Assembly (NCBI RefSeq): GCF_030272615.1
Contig: NC_081413.1
Coordinates: 449,792,538-449,856,537, forward strand
Source: Cryptomeria japonica
Lineage: Eukaryota; Streptophyta; Pinopsida; Cupressales; Cupressaceae
Reading direction: 5' to 3'
Length of the DNA: 64,000 nucleotides
Part shown: in pieces, positions 1 through 10,763 of the stretch
Layout of the letters: the number at the start of each line of letters is the position of its first letter
Numbering within the stretch: the stretch's first letter is position 1
The notes under the pieces: generated by a model
What the model saw: only the letters and a program-made list of their open reading frames with translations
Database searches by the model: none
What the model was told of the DNA's origin: nothing
Made by a program: the position numbers and the translations under genes

Positions 1-2279
1 CTCCCAGGTGATGGTTTTCTCCCCTTTGAGCAACCTAATCTAGTGCCAAACGGTATTCAATGAGAAATCATTGAAGATTTAGGTAACTTGGCCTAGAAAT
101 TAAAGAGAAACACACCTCATTATAAAGGAGTTGAATACGAGCTAAATAGAGAGTATAAAATTGCCCGTAGAATTGATAGAGAAATTGTTGCACAACTTTT
201 AAGAGAAGAGCTTGAAAAACTTGTGTTGCAAAAATCTCCAAATACTCAACAAGTCTCATGTCCAAATCCTCAATAGAGAGTCTGGTCTAGTGTTGCATAT
301 TCCATATTTAGGCCTAGAATCTTACATTAGGTTCTAAACCATCCTCACATAGAAGTCTTAAATGCCTGTCACAAGGTCACAAAAGGCAAAAAGTAAGATG
401 TACCCAAACAATGACCTATCAATAAATCCAACTTGGAACAATGGACATATCAAGTAGTCAATAGTCAAATCCTTAGGAAATGCCCACAATACATGAGCTA
501 CAACAAAATTTAACATGCGAAGAGATTGAATCAGCTCAGCAGGACCCACACATCCTTATGATCTTAGACGCTCTTATACATAATTATAGGGACAAATATC
601 TCTCATTGTTATTACAAAATGGGGCCAAATTACCTAAAGATTTTGATATCACAATAATCTTACCACTAGGAAATACTTTAGGTCCAAATAGGAGTCAATT
701 TCCACATATAAAACAAATGCAAGTGATGACCTCAAGTTTTCCTCAGAATGCACTAACATCATCTATACAAACAAATGTCATTTCAAACACAACTTCTCAA
801 TCAAGTTCATCATCCTCAACAATAAACGCTAGCACACCAGCATAAGCTATACTGATAATGTCAAGTGTCTTAGTGCCTATTCAAACACAAGTTCCTCATA
901 CAACAAGTGCGACTCAAGCTCTGGTTTCCTATTCCATAGGATCTACATACAATCATCAGAATACAAACCTAGGCTCCGCTAATACAATGAGTACAACCCA
1001 ACCAAATATGGGTTCACATGTCGCTTATTTCACAGTACCTAGTGGAACCCATAACACACAAAATTATAATTATAGTACCTTTCAACAACCTCCTAGTTAT
1101 ACTACCATAAATCCTTTTGTGGGAAATATACATGTGCAAAGTGTACTCCTGACTCAAATAGATATTCTATCCCAATAAGTACAAAATCTACAACAATAGA
1201 TGGCAACTATGTAAACTGGTAATGATAAAAAGAGATACACAATGTAGGACTTACATTCTTATCTATTTTATCACACATTATACATGTTGCCTTTCCCACC
1301 ACTTTTTGAAACACCAAAATTTGATAGATATCGAGGGAAAGGTGATCCTAGAGATCATATCAAAGAATTTTTTATGACATGTATAGAGGTTGCAACTAAA
1401 GACACTTATCTAATGAGATTGTTTCCTAAAAGTCTGGGAGAGTCAACCTTGGAGTAGTTTTCACATCTACCACCAACTATCACATCATGGGGTGAATTAG
1501 TTGAACATTTCATTGCCAACTTCTCACATAACATTGAAACCCTAGTCACTTTGATGGACTTATGTGTCGCGAAACAATATGAGAATGAAACATTCACATC
1601 CTTCATACAAAGATGGAGAGCTCTCTATAGGAGATGCAAGACTATTATTCCCAAAATGGAGCAAGTTGACATGTTCACAGAAAACTTAATCCCTAAAATC
1701 AAGTACCCAATACATATGCAATGTTTGACCATATTTAAATAAATCATTGAAAAAGCCTTAAAGTGTGAGAAATGACTAGTAGAACAAGGTCTCATAAAAT
1801 ATGGCAATAACAGCAACAATGATAAATCCAAATTTTGGTTCAAAAACAAAAATCTGACCAACGATGGTGTTGTAGATGCCCGTACAGTGAATAAAACTCA
1901 ACCGATTTTGTCTTTACAAGGCCCAAGTAAATCATTTAGTCCACATACAGAGAATAATATTGTATCAACCAATGTAAATGTTGTGCAAACTATGAACAAA
2001 AAATTCCCAAGGGTAAATACTCGAAAAAGGAATTACACACCTCTAGGGGAACCTATTGAATCAATATTAAAAAAGTTGATACAGACAAACATGATCACTT
2101 TGCCAAAAGTAAGAGTATATGAGCCAGGTCCTTTCAAACCTACATGGTGGAATGATAGTGATTTCTATGAATATCATCGTACTAAAGGTCACAAAACTGC
2201 AAGTTTCTATAAATTAAAAAACTTAATCCAAGACATGATCGGTCAAGGTGACATCACAATTGACACCAACAAAACTTGA
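1..2279 (+). pseudogene. gag: gag of element A (broken)
   Basis: This would encode the capsid and nucleocapsid protein that packages element RNA. Open stretches lie at 480-845 (N-terminal, sharing GAKLP and a following D with element B's gag), 858-1178 (Gln/Ser/Thr/Asn-rich), about 1260-1742 (capsid-like; PRDHIKEF and LMRLFPKSL match PQDHVREF and LMHLFPRSL in B) and 1887-2279. The last holds the remnant zinc knuckle YEYHRTKGH, followed by LKNLIQDMI. B has intact Cys-x2-His-x4-His-x4-Cys here, whereas A keeps the two His but lacks both Cys. Reading continues upstream of 480 with stops, so the true start is earlier, possibly outside the window. Stops include those after 1178 and 1740. Confidence 0.8.
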
Positions 2280-3050
2280 GCAAACACAAATCATACCATC
2301 TTTAAGGATCCATTTGTCAAACATGATAAAGGGAAGGCATCTACATCGGGAACACAAAACAATATAGCTAACTATACAAAAGTCTCATATGACTATACTA
2401 TTCATGCCTTTAGCTCAGGAGATGCAATAAATGATGATTCACAAGAAGTACTTGATAATGATGAGCAATATCAAGATACTTACAACTATGATAACCAAAT
2501 TTGTATGTTGTTAGAAGCACCAAAATATGATGAAGACAAAAATCTATGTCTTATAGACTGAGGGCATGAAGAACCATTTCACTCAGGATGGTTTGAAGAT
2601 GAACTTATAGCACATATCATGGATGTCAGACTTGCACATAATGACTATAGGAAGGGATATGAAATAAACCTTGATAACACAATAGATGTTATAGAAAGTT
2701 CCCTCACAAGAGATGATACAATGGCTATAATCACAATAACTCCCAGAGATAGAGACTGTGCAGTAGTTACTTGCATATTTAAAGTAACTTTACAATGAGT
2801 ACCATCAAACCCACCACCACCAATAGGGACCTATAATGTTGTTGAGTAACTCAAGAAAATCCCAGCACAAATATCACTCTTTGAACTATTGCATATATCA
2901 CCAACTCATTAAGCTATCCTGGACAAAGCACTTCAAGATTCAATAGTTGACAAAGATATAGATGAAAATGCCTTCCAATTCATGGTGGGGATTTTGGCAA
3001 ATGGTACCTATATTGCATTCACAAAATAGGATATTCCCAGTGGTAGACTT
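2280..3050 (+). other. Acidic gag-protease linker of element A, broken
   Basis: No domain is recognised. Translation in pieces gives Asp/Glu-rich stretches such as DDSQEVLDNDEQY, typical of the spacer between nucleocapsid and protease in large Ty3/gypsy polyproteins. Stops interrupt it, for example near 2560 and 2797. It lies between the zinc-knuckle remnant and the protease. The assignment as linker is by position. Confidence 0.5.
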
Positions 3051-3518
3051 CTCCATAATGACCCACTATATATAGAAGCCTACATACATAAGAGAAGAAT
3101 CAGAAGAGTTCTTATAGATGGAGGAGCTAGTCTCAACATCTATACATTAAAGTTGGTTAAGAGAATAATAAACATCAAAGCATATAATGATGAAGAGCAT
3201 CCGTCAAAAGGTATAGTTGCACTACCAATGGAAGTAGGACCTATAACAACAGAGGTTACTTTCCAAGTGTTGGATAGATAACTAGGGTACAAAATATTAT
3301 TGGGCCACCCATGGATTCATACCATGCAAGCTGTACAATCAACATTTCACCAATGTGTTAAATTCTCATACAATACCATTGAAATCACCATAAAGGGTGA
3401 TCCAAATCCATTCCAACACTGTAATCACTTAAAGGCAAGTATAGATATCCAAGTACCCATTTATCAAGAAACACCCCTCACTATACAAATGGAGTCATTA
3501 ACAATTACAGAAATATAG
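3051..3518 (+). pseudogene. Retropepsin-like aspartic protease of element A (broken)
   Basis: This would be the aspartic protease that matures the polyprotein. The active-site block reads VLIDGGASLNI, where the family has D-[ST]-G-[AS]; element B has DGGAGLNI, so Gly after the Asp is normal in this family. Downstream, IKAYNDEE and LLGHPWIH match IKAYDEEE and the WIH block of B. A stop in the segment before LLGHPWIH (near 3280) breaks the frame. The open part at 3300-3518 is only the C-terminal half. Confidence 0.8.
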
Positions 3519-3776
3519 AAGAATGTGCCTACAACATCTTTGCAGATTAAGGATGTTGGTTGTGGGGAATACTATATTTCAAGTACCTCAAATGGAAAAC
3601 AGTTATCTCTTTCTCCTAGGTCTTTTGGGAAGCCTCAAAAATTAGTAATGAAACAAGACAAAGGAAAATAAATAGTCAAATACTCAGATTCATGTTCTTT
3701 AATTAGGTGGGGAGATTTACAAGAAGAATCTTTGAATGAATATGTCAATCACTGAATATATAGAGAAGAAGATGAC

Positions 3777-4007
3777 ATGACAATACCCAGGTTACCTTTA
3801 GATCAGTATGGCAATGGATTCAAGATTCTACAAAAACATGGGTATGATGGTACCACAGGCTTGGGATTACAAAAGCAAGGAATATTAGAACCCATTTTCC
3901 CAAACAAAAATCCAAAGAATCAAGGGTTGGGATATAAACATGTACCAAATATAATAGAAGAAAGACAATGTATACTAGATATACTAAATAGACCAAGGCT
4001 ACCATAA
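3777..4007 (+). pseudogene. G-patch domain of element A
   Basis: The 76-residue open stretch contains GFKILQKHGYDGTTGLGLQK and then QGILEPI and QGLGYKH. This is the G-patch pattern: hydrophobic-x-x-x-G-[YW]-x-G-x-G-LG, a basic x-x-G, a PI block and a final GLGY. G-patch domains bind nucleic acid or activate DEAH helicases, and some retroviruses carry one near protease. Here it lies between protease and RT, the same place as in element B, so it belongs to the polyprotein. The stretch from 4008 to about 4920 is a broken acidic linker with no recognised domain. Confidence 0.8.
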
Positions 4008-4919
4008 GAGTACATATCTCAAAGTCAGTTGTCAACATGAGAATTTCCTTCTTCATCTCAGACAAACAAGAAAGTACCAACATCTCCTAGTATGAAATAA
4101 CATGGTGAAGATATGAGACAATTTCTACAAGAACCTAGGACTAAGTCACCTAGCAATACAATAGCTGAAACATCCGCACAAGCAAATATGGTAATAGACA
4201 TAGGATTAGAACCAGTAAATGAGCCTAATATTTGGTTGTTTTCAATACTTTTTCCAAGGGAAACAACTCAAGCTCCACCCAATGAATCAAATGAAGAAAG
4301 ACTACAATGACTTATACCAAGTTTAAGAAGGGTAACCCCCATAAAAAGGAGGCCCATGAATCTACCACAAAATCAGATGTAAGAACAAGAGGAGATAAGT
4401 GATACAACCTTGTAAGCTGAAACATACATAGAAAGTGACAAATTCTCATGACTATGAACTCCTATCTTATCATTATTCCAGCCCACGAACAAGTGACATG
4501 ATAGAGGATCACAAATCCCCTATAGATGATGAAAATATATCAGGTCACTCAAATAACTAGGTATGCATGTTATTAGAATCTATTATAACAGAAGGGAGCA
4601 ATGAATTACCCCTTGTACACTCACATTTCATTGATTGGGGATGAGAAGGAAAACCAACTCTAGATTAGTTTGAGAACAATGAAGCTATTGCACAATTCCT
4701 TGGTGTCAAAGATGGGTTTCCACAAGGTGATCACAAGGCAAGATTTGTTGTAGACTTGGATAGAACAACATAATTTGGAGAGGCAAGTGCCTTTGTGATA
4801 GAAGATATGGATCAAAGTGATCCCAATGGCAAGAGTGAGCTAGACAACCTCCCTATTGAAAAAGAGAATTCAACATTACTCATGGAAGAAACTAAAGAAG
4901 TCAATATAACATAAGGAGA

Positions 4920-5996
4920 AGTTGTACATAATATCCAGTTAGATAAATTATTGAACCAAGAAGAAAAGGACAAATTCATACAATTTTTCAAACAACGTCC
5001 TATCAATTTCACTTGGTCCTATGCAGATATGCTAGGCCTAGATCCAAAATTGGTGTTACATCATTTACCATTGCTACCAGGAATTAAACCATACAAACAA
5101 AAGCTAAGAAAGATGCTTCCATAGATTGCATTACTGATCAAAATAGAACTCCAAAAGCTTCTGGATGTGGGCTTCATTCGAGCTATTGATTATATAGAAT
5201 GGATATCCAATCTGGTACCTGTGACTAAGCCCACTAGGGGCATAAGAATATGTACCAATTTCTGAGATCTAAACAAAGCATGTCCTAAGGATGATTTCTC
5301 ATTACCCAACATAGACATGATAGTTGACTTAACTACTGGGGATGGAATACTTTTATTAATGGATGGTTTCTTAGGATTGCACTAGAAGATCAACATAAGA
5401 TGACATTTACCTAGCAATAGGGGACATAATGTTGGAACGTCATTCTATTTGGTCTTAAGAATGCAGGAGCAACATATCAAAGGGTTATGACGACACTATT
5501 TCATGAGATGATCCATAATATTATGGAAGATTATGTGGATGATCTACTGGCTAAATCATAGACAAGAGAAGGTCACCTTGAAGTCCTTGCAAAAATATTT
5601 GATCAACTAGAACAATACAATGTCAAGTTAAACCCCAAAAAGTGTGTGTTTGGTGTAACAACAGGCAAACTTGTAGGATTTATTGTGTCTAATAGAAGAA
5701 TTGAAGTAGATCTTGCAAAGGTCAAATAAATCATGTTTATGCAACCTCCATCAACACTTAAGCAGTTAAGTGGGTTACATAGAAGAATACAATCTATAAG
5801 AAGGTTCATAGCACAACTACCAGATAAATGTCATCCATTTCAGTATTTACTCAGAAAAGGAATCACCTTCAAAATGATAGAACAATGCCAAGAAGCTTTT
5901 CAAGCTTTAAAGTATTATCTTTTGAATACTCCAGTATTAGTTTCACCTACTCAAGGAAAGTCCCTATTACTATATATATCAGCAACTCATCTTTAG
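4920..5996 (+). pseudogene. Reverse transcriptase of element A (broken)
   Basis: This would copy element RNA into cDNA. Blocks in order are: GLDPKL and HHLPLLPG (N-terminal, matching B), NLVPVTKP, DLNKACPKDDFSLPNID, LLMDGF, FGLKNAGATYQR, and the catalytic YVDD at about 5530-5541. Then come LNPKKCVFGV, IQSIRRFIAQL and the thumb/connection region at 5733-5996. A deletion and frame change just after MDGF removes the usual GYNQIKI segment. Stops are numerous, for example TGA in the NF-DLNK block near 5264. YVDD is intact here, unlike element B. Confidence 0.88.
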
Positions 5997-6384
5997 GAGC
6001 CTTGTTGGCACATCATGATGATCAAGGAAAGGAAAGAGAAATATACTATATAAGTAGAATCCTAATTGGATATGATATTAATTACACTCTTATAGAATGA
6101 GCATTTCTAGAAGTGATCTTCGCATCTCAAAAACTTAAACATTATATGCTGAGTCACAAAGTCCAACCGATCACACATTTTGATCCACTCAAATATTTGT
6201 TAAGCAGGGCAACATTGACTGGAAGATTGGCTAAGTGGATCATGATTTTAAGTGAGTTTTATATATAGTATGTGGACAGAAAGGCAATCAAAGGGAAGAT
6301 TATAGAATATTCATTAATAGAGACTACCTTGCAAGACAGTCACCCACTATTAATAGATTTTCTTGATGAATCTGTGTTATTACA
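5890..6384 (+). pseudogene. RT-linked RNase H of element A (broken)
   Basis: This is the RNase H directly following RT in Ty3/gypsy elements. It matches B's 41596-41961 region: the SLGALLA, REIYYIS, TLIE, FASQKLKHYML and LTGRLAK blocks are all present in order. Stops after TLIE (near 6098) and in the YVDRKAIKG region (near 6268) disable it. It overlaps the end of the RT connection region and is followed at once by the second RNase H. Confidence 0.75.
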
Positions 6385-6807
6385 TTGACAACATCTACCA
6401 TGTGGAAATTATACTTTGATGGGTCCTATACAAATCATGGAGCTGGAGATTGGATTATTTTCATCACCCCCCAAGGTGATTCTATCCCTAAGTCATTCAG
6501 AATAAATTTTCCCTGTATGAATAATATTGCTGAATATGAAGCTCTCATCATAGAACTTCATACTATTGTACAGTGGAGGATAAAACAATTACAAGTCTAT
6601 GGTGACTCACAACTGATTGTAAATCAAGTCAATGATGACTATAACACAAAAGATGATAAATTGCTTCCTTATAAACAAATGGTAGAAGAATACAAAGAAC
6701 ATTTTAGTAACATCACTTTTTTACAGATTCTAAGGATATCGAATAAGGCAGTCGACGCCATGGCTACAGTAGGGTCTCTACTAAATATGCCTAATAATGA
6801 AATTTAG
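6385..6807 (+). pseudogene. Second, archaeal-type RNase H of element A, frame open
   Basis: This 140-residue open stretch has the features of an RNase HI fold: LYFDGSYTNHG with the first Asp, NNIAEYEAL with the Glu, VYGDSQLIVNQ with the second Asp, and NKAVDAMAT with the last Asp. All four catalytic acidic positions appear present. An additional archaeal-type RNase H downstream of the normal one is known from Tat-lineage Ty3/gypsy elements. The apparent ATG at the start is internal to the polyprotein. This is the longest open stretch of A's pol, while its flanks are full of stops. Confidence 0.85.
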
Positions 6808-6999
6808 TTTGAGTTTATTATAGAACAATTGATGATACCGACATATGAGATTCCCTCATCAAAATATGTATGTGTAATTGTGGGTCTCAAATCCCCATGG
6901 TATAATGAGATATACGCATACTTACATACTCAGTATATGTATGTTGATTTGTCTAGAAATCAAAAGAAAAATCTTATTCATTAGGCATCCAAAAAAACT

Positions 7000-8155
7000 A
7001 TTATCACTGGCACATTTTATCAAAAGGGATTTGATGGAACCCTTCTCCGATGTCTTGATGGAGAATAAGCACAACTTTCCCTAAAGGAGCTGCATTATGG
7101 AATTTGTGGGGCGCATCAAAGTGGCCCGCCAGTATCAAAGAAATTGTTAAGAACTAGATACTATTGGCCAACTATGGAAAAGGATGCCAATAAATATGTG
7201 CAAAAATGTAAACAATGTCAAATGCATGGAGACCTCATTCATGCACCGGCACGAGATCTTCAACCTATTACATCACCATGCCCATTTTCACAATGGGGGT
7301 TAGATCTAGTTGGTAAAGTTAATCCTACATCTTCCAATGGGCACAAATTCATCTTAATGGCTACTGATTATTTTACTAAATGGGTAGAGGAAATCCCCCT
7401 TACATACACCACTGGTAAGAAAATAGAAAAGTTCATGATTAATTACATTATCTGCTAGTACAGGATTCTAATGTGTATAGTGACTGACAATGGACGTCCA
7501 TTAAAAAATCAAGAAATGAGAGAATTATGTGAAAAATTTCAAATACAACAGAGATTTGCAACACCATATTATCCGTAAAGAAATGGACAAGAAGAGGAAA
7601 TAAACAAGACAATATTGAAGATCCTAAAGAAAGTTGTCACTGACGCAGGACGAGACTGGCATCTCCAATTAAATCCCACTCTTTGGGCTTATAGAATAGG
7701 AGTACGCACCCCTACAAGAGCAACACCATATTTATTGGTCTATGGTATAGAAGCAATAGTTCCTATTGAAATAGAACTACCATCATTAAGAGTCTCCTTA
7801 AAAAAACATCATATCAAAGGAAGACTATCAGGTTGCAAGATTAGAAGAGATTGAAATGCTCGATGAAAAGAGACAAAATGCTTTAAATCATTTGCAAGGT
7901 TACCATAATAGATTGAGAAGGAGTTACAATAAACAAGTACGCCCAAGGACTTTTGAAATGGGAGATCTAGTTCTCAAGGAGAACAAAAGGAACCTAGTTG
8001 AACGAGAAAAGCCAGGGAAGTTTGAACCTAACTGGCTAGGTCATTTTATCATAACAAGGGTTATAGGAAATGGAGCATACAATTTGGCTACCACGGAGGG
8101 ATATCCACTCCCTGACCTTATGAACAACATCCACCTTAAACAATATTATATCTAA
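7000..8155 (+). pseudogene. Integrase of element A (broken)
   Basis: This would insert the cDNA into the genome. The N-terminal zinc-binding HHCC region spans about 7090-7230, with YYWPTMEKDANKYVQKC and then KQCQMHG. The catalytic core follows, with WGLDLVGK (first Asp), VTDNGRPLKN (second Asp) and NGQEEEINK (Glu position). GDLVLKENKRNL and GKFEPNWLGHF, then GAYNL, form the C-terminal GPY/F-like module. Stops or shifts occur near 7083, 7457 and 7577. The polyprotein ends at the TAA at 8153-8155. I see no chromodomain. Confidence 0.88.
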
Positions 8156-10470
8156 GGGTTGGGTTAGTTTAGGTTTTACTTTCCGCATTGCATATCATTT
8201 TCTTCAAAGCATTGCATCACATATAGTTTCCTTTTCAAATGCATCACATTCACAAAATTTTTGCATTAGCATTTAGCAGCATCAATAAAACAAGGCAATT
8301 GTCCAAGTCTATCATTTGCTTGCATTCAAGAGAAACAAGGGTCGTCTCCTTTCCTAGATATTCAAATATGAACTCTTTGAGGTCCTAAGATCATTCATTT
8401 TCAACATTACCCTGTGACAACACTTTACTTATGGTTGGGTAGTGATTTCACTATTTGACAATTGTTAACCTAAAAATCTATCAATTGATGTATCTCAAAC
8501 ACATTAATAAAATCTCTAATTCATTCGAGACACCTAGTTGATCATATGACTAGTGAAAAATATAAAATTCTGCTTCAGTGCTACTGTAATTGTCACACCC
8601 AAGTAGGTTTCATTACTTACAAGTCAAGGCAAGAAAATATAAAAGAAAAAATGTTATGCCAAACACTCATTTAAAGGCAAAAGAGAAATGATATATAACT
8701 AAAATATCACGCATACAAGTACGACAAAAATCTTGACTATGGGAACATGTGAGTCACTCCATCAGGGCTATGAATGCAAGTTGGCAATGAAGCAATATTT
8801 GAGAGATTACAGTGTATAACCTCATCAGAGCTCTAAAAGCTTGCTGGCAGGGAGGCTCTATTCGGGATGCTTTTGAAGCTAGGATAATCTATGTATCTAG
8901 TCATATAGGATGCTAAGGATCTTTAGTGAACACAAGAGCAAGAATTGACTCATTTGCACACATATGGGTAAAAGAAGATCAAAGTTTCAAGAACCAATGG
9001 GGAAGTTTTTCGCATCTCCATTTGTAAATCCTAGTCACTATGTGTGTTAATTTGGATGCTCCAAGGGACCTTAAGGATCGATTTACTACTTATCTATTAA
9101 ATTTTTTTTACCTCCAATTCAATTGGTGTATTACGAAATGCTAAACAAACACAGTCATCCTTTGTCAAATAGGAAAGGCATCTTCATCATGCATATTGCA
9201 TTAACATAGGTCATGTCAAAAAATTATTATCTTCACATGCCTTCTGCAGATCATCATGTGATATAGGTCTACATATTAGGGGCATACCTACAAAAAATCC
9301 AAAAAAATCATAAAAAGTCGTGAAAAAAATCCAAAAAAATCATAAAAGTCCTTAAAAATCTTAAAAAGTCCTGAGAAAAAAATCCTAAAAAAAGTCATAA
9401 AAATTCCTAAAAAAAACAATCCAAAAAAATCATATAAATTCTTGAACAAATTCAAAAACAGTAAAAAATCAATCCAAAAAATTCAAATATGATCCTCAAA
9501 AAATCAACCAAAAACATTCACATATAATGTCATGAAAAAATCAATCCAAAAACATTCAGATATAATTCACAAAATCCAAAATCAATCAAAAAACTTGCAA
9601 TAAAATGTCTCGCAAGAAACAAATACCCTAGCAGATATCCAACAAGCACTTCACACAAATTTAACAAAGGATACGACTATCAGTCAAACATTTGCAATCA
9701 ACTGATCAAACTATCTTATCAATCGTATCATATCCATATCAAGTGATCATTATCTTGTCTTAAATAGAAGAGGATATGCTCGAAATCAGATAGGTCAGTC
9801 TTAAACGGGGTCTGCAACTTTCAAAGATTAGACATTATCAGCTATCACATCAAGCAACTGAGATCGAAGGCACAAGATCAATATAGCTGCTGAATTTTGT
9901 CCGGGTTAGTCTTTATCTTTTATCATTTGGCGACAAATTGTGCTCCTATGCTACTCAAGGATGTCCACAAGTGACTAGAGGAGCCATGGTGGGCATTATC
10001 GTTTTCTTTGTTTCCTATTTGTGGTGTGAACCAATGAATTTCTAGGGAAATTTCTCTAATGGGTGTCTGTGATAGGAGCATTCAGCTTGTGAATGCCACA
10101 CATACCTCGACCCCTAGTGTATTTCCCAGAGTGGAGGGTTTCACTCCTTTTCTATTGCATGTTTGTTTCATAAATGAGATATCTTTACATCTTGGTTCAT
10201 TATACCCTGACGTGCTAAGCTCCATTATTCAATAATAAGGCTTAGTGATGAATATATATTGCACAATGAATAATGACACAAGTTCGTGAATCAATCATTA
10301 TCATTCTCATCTCATCTGTTTATTGATATTTTGCTGATTTCTCATATTTTTCTAAATCATTTTCTGTCATCTAACATTATTCTTTCATCAATATTTTCTT
10401 TCTTTCATCTTACTAGCATTTCTTCAAGATACATCTGAGTTAAAATAATATTCTGGCATTATCATACAAG
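8156..10470 (+). other. 3' untranslated region of element A
   Basis: There is no coding sequence between integrase and the antisense PMD gene. The sequence is AT-rich, with many GCAT-containing words near 8180-8330 and an A-rich repeat at 9285-9600 listed separately. Element B has a spacer in the same place. I see no promoter or terminator that I can define. Confidence 0.6.
9285..9600 (+). repeat. A-rich degenerate short tandem repeat
   Basis: Imperfect units resembling AATCCAAAAAAATCATAAA and AAAGTCCTNA recur about a dozen times, with spacing from roughly 17 to 35 bases. Similar A-rich words (CCAAAAACATTCA) recur at 20455-20545, in the unassigned region flanking copia C. Confidence 0.75.
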
Positions 10471-10478
10471 AAAAAAAG

Positions 10479-10560
10479 TTGCATCCATATAGTTTAAATT
10501 TGCATCCATATAGTTTCAAGTCGCATTCATATAGTTTAAATTGCATTTGTATAGTGTTGA
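10479..10560 (+). repeat. ~21 bp minisatellite, four copies
   Basis: GCATCCATATAGTTTAAAT-like units start at 10481, 10502, 10523 and 10543, giving spacings of 21, 21 and 20. The right side decays into looser ATAAATCAT and CATATAGA words to about 10700. Confidence 0.85.
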
Positions 10561-10763
10561 TTACATCATATATAAATCATATAGAAAGAATTAAACCATT
10601 CATTAATCATCACATCATAAATCATGTAGAAACCATTACATTCATAAACAATCATTTATAAATCATATAGACATGCATCTCATAATTCATAGTATCATAT
10701 AACATACATGGAAAACAAAACATAATAGATTGCCACCAAAAAAATGCATATCATATATATAAC

